Below, piece after piece: positions 62,196 through 64,000 of a stretch of 64,000 bases of DNA. The notes beneath the pieces are model-generated. The model did no database searches. It had not been told where the DNA came from and saw nothing but the letters and a program-made list of their open reading frames with translations. The first letter of the stretch is position 1, and the number at the start of each line of letters is the position of its first letter. Source of the stretch: an uncultured Eubacterium sp. (GTDB lineage: Bacteria > Bacillota > Clostridia > Lachnospirales > Lachnospiraceae). The translations under genes and the position numbers were made by a program. Where the stretch lies: the NCBI GenBank assembly GCA_910577295.1, contig CAJTLS010000002.1, positions 348-64,347 on the forward strand. The letters are read 5' to 3'.

Positions 62196-64000
62196 AACGA
62201 ACAACGCAATAAAAATTTATGGATTTTCAATGCCGGAAGCAGCTATGCAGGCAATCCGAAATGGATGTTTGAATATATTGTACACCATCACAAGGAGATT
62301 ACACCCGTATGGATGTGTTATGAAACAACAACAAAAAATTATGTAAAGGGGCTTGGTTATCAGGCAGAACTCTATGCCTCCCCTGCCGGACGCAGCGTTA
62401 TGAAACAGGCGGGCGTCTACGTTGTTGAGATGTGTAAAGAAGTCTTTCAACCTGAACTTGATGGTATCACCGTCCTCAACCTATGGCACGGCGTTGGCTG
62501 CAAGAGCATAGAGCGCAAAGTAAACAGCGGCTTTCTTCGTGAGCGTATTGCTAAAAAATATATTCAAAATAATGATATGCTGCGCAATAATCAGCTCTTT
62601 CTTGTCACATCCGAAGTCATGGAAAAACACTTCAAAGAGCAGTGCGGCATTGATGATGACAAAGTAATCCGCGCCGGTTATCCACGTTGTGTCGTCGCAG
62701 ATGACATTTGCAGTTACGACCATGATATCCGCACCAAAAAAGGACTTGGCAATGATGCAAAACTGGCCATCTATGCCCCTACTTATCGTGATAATAACGG
62801 TGAGAATTTTATTAAATCAGCGCTGCCGGATATGAAAAGACTAGCGGATACGCTGGAGCAGAATAATATTCTTCTTATATTGAAAATGCACCCTCAGGTA
62901 GAAAAGGACAGCCAGTATCTGGCAATGAAAGATTTATACGGCAATCACCCGAATTTCTACTTTTGGGAAAATCAAGATGATGTCTACGAAATTTTTAGTG
63001 ATATTGATATCGCCATTGTCGACTACTCTTCTATTTTTTATGACTTATTGGCGCGCGGTGTGAAAACTTTTATCCGCTATTTTTATGATATCGACTGTAA
63101 GGAAAACTTCCGTGATTTTGTATTTGATTTGCGCGAAATGACATGCGGCACGGAGGCAAAAAACTTTGAGGAACTTTTAGCTGCCTTAACCGATTGTCCA
63201 CAGACGGAGCAGTCAGAGATTAAGCGCATAAACGATATTTTCTGGTCTTATTCGGACGAGGACGACTGCGAGCGCATTATAAATACTGCACTTTCTTTTG
63301 CCCCACCTAAGAGACAGTTTCCAAAGCTTTATAGCTTCGATATCTTTGATACGCTTTTTTCCAGACAATGTATCTATCCAAGCAGTATCTTTGACAATAT
63401 TAAGCGGAAAATGGAAAACTCCGCTCTCGGCTACAATGCCTATCTCATCCGTGAGTTTACACAAATTCGGCGTTGGTGTGAGGCAAACGTACGGGAGTAT
63501 TATAAAAAGTCAACGCTTATTCGCAAAGATGACCGCTTAGAGATCCAGTTATCGGAGATATATGACCGCATGGCAACACTCTTTTCCATAACGGATGAGC
63601 AAAAAGAACAACTGATTGCATGGGAATGCGAGGCGGAAATCCGTTCTGTCATTCCGCTGAAGCATACGATTCAATATTTGAAAGACCGCCTTGCCGAAGG
63701 AAACGACGTTGTACTAATCAGCGATATGTATTTACCAAAAGAAATTATAAGCCAAATGCTTGCAAAGGCAGACCCGCTTCTTGCCACCCTGCCGCTCTTT
63801 CTTTCCAGTGATTATGGATATCAAAAGACAACGCGCAAGCTCTTCTTAGAAGTGTATGATTCTCTGGACTATCATTATTCGGAGTGGATACACATGGGCG
63901 ACAGTCCATTTGCCGATAATACGCAGCCTTCCCATCTAGGCATTCATACACAGCCGATAGCCATTCCTGAGATGAATGAATACGAGACGGAAATAACGGC
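62193..64000 (+). CDS. Glycerophosphotransferase fused to a HAD domain (partial)
   Basis: The frame stays open from ATG 62193 to the window end, over 600 residues. Residues 1 to about 365 are a CDP-glycerol glycerophosphotransferase domain (VLNLWHGVGCKSIERK, LAIYAPTYRDNNGENF, IAIVDYSSIFYDLLARG). From about residue 375 a HAD-like domain follows: motif I SFDIFDTLFSR, then DVVLISDMYLP and IHMGDSPFADN. Such fusions occur in clostridial surface-polymer clusters and may trim or recycle a phosphorylated sugar or glycerol intermediate. The C-terminus is cut by the window edge. Confidence 0.88.
   Translation, partial: MNEQRNKNLWIFNAGSSYAGNPKWMFEYIVHHHKEITPVWMCYETTTKNYVKGLGYQAELYASPAGRSVMKQAGVYVVEMCKEVFQPELDGITVLNLWHGVGCKSIERKVNSGFLRERIAKKYIQNNDMLRNNQLFLVTSEVMEKHFKEQCGIDDDKVIRAGYPRCVVADDICSYDHDIRTKKGLGNDAKLAIYAPTYRDNNGENFIKSALPDMKRLADTLEQNNILLILKMHPQVEKDSQYLAMKDLYGNHPNFYFWENQDDVYEIFSDIDIAIVDYSSIFYDLLARGVKTFIRYFYDIDCKENFRDFVFDLREMTCGTEAKNFEELLAALTDCPQTEQSEIKRINDIFWSYSDEDDCERIINTALSFAPPKRQFPKLYSFDIFDTLFSRQCIYPSSIFDNIKRKMENSALGYNAYLIREFTQIRRWCEANVREYYKKSTLIRKDDRLEIQLSEIYDRMATLFSITDEQKEQLIAWECEAEIRSVIPLKHTIQYLKDRLAEGNDVVLISDMYLPKEIISQMLAKADPLLATLPLFLSSDYGYQKTTRKLFLEVYDSLDYHYSEWIHMGDSPFADNTQPSHLGIHTQPIAIPEMNEYETEIT

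Overview
The window looks like a low-to-mid GC gut Firmicute of the Lachnospiraceae type (Clostridia). The signs are strong AGGAGG ribosome-binding sites, a clostridial-style CheX, VanW, MutS2, YhaM and PepSY gene set, CDP-glycerol polymer genes, HydE, and a Tn1549/CTn-like conjugative element. No species can be named from the sequence alone.

Positions 1 to about 32,375 are the right-hand part of an integrative and conjugative element (ICE), read almost entirely on the minus strand. From its chromosomal edge inward it carries ParA, ParB, SSB, a replication initiator with iteron-like repeats inside its gene, and a ribbon-helix-helix protein. Next come a secreted CAP protein, a 1,396-residue thioester/Cna-B surface adhesin and a class B sortase. 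The transfer machinery follows: Maff2, a VirB6-like channel protein, PrgI, VirB4 and a truncated CD1108-type lysozyme. Between PrgI and VirB4 lie a 2,595-residue methylase-helicase of DarB/LtrC type, a DUF5688 protein and a RadC/YodL protein. Relaxase, coupling protein and integrase are not in the window and must lie further left. The element sits against the 3' end of rlmD (rumA), a known ICE integration target.

The ICE carries two AT-rich two-gene cargo modules that I do not recognise as named systems. One pairs a helicase carrying an apparent C-terminal PD-(D/E)XK nuclease with a HEPN-like protein (19.4-22.9 kb). The other pairs a HEPN/zinc-ribbon protein with a membrane-anchored coiled-coil protein, and has its own terminator and a possible promoter (4.0-6.3 kb). 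Both are candidate defence systems. At 1.07-1.45 kb there is a complete candidate type I toxin-antitoxin locus: a 38-residue holin-like toxin and a convergent antisense RNA, each driven by a near-identical promoter.

Positions 32,376 to 64,000 are chromosome: rlmD-yhaM, an FN3-like secreted protein, mutS2, an ECF sigma/anti-sigma pair, trmL-cheX, vanW with a HypE-like synthase, a TPR protein and a B12-binding radical SAM enzyme. After these come tRNA-Gly(TCC) with a consensus promoter, a PepSY protein, a HAD phosphatase, a GH43 glycosidase, a hybrid sensor kinase and a CDF transporter. Next is a PadR-controlled envelope operon with an operator over its promoter, then YitT and HydE. The window ends with two CDP-glycerol glycerophosphotransferases; the second is fused to a HAD domain and runs off the end. 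A structured dispersed repeat occurs twice, at 48.3 kb and 62.1 kb; at the second site it supplies the ribosome-binding site and start codon of a gene.
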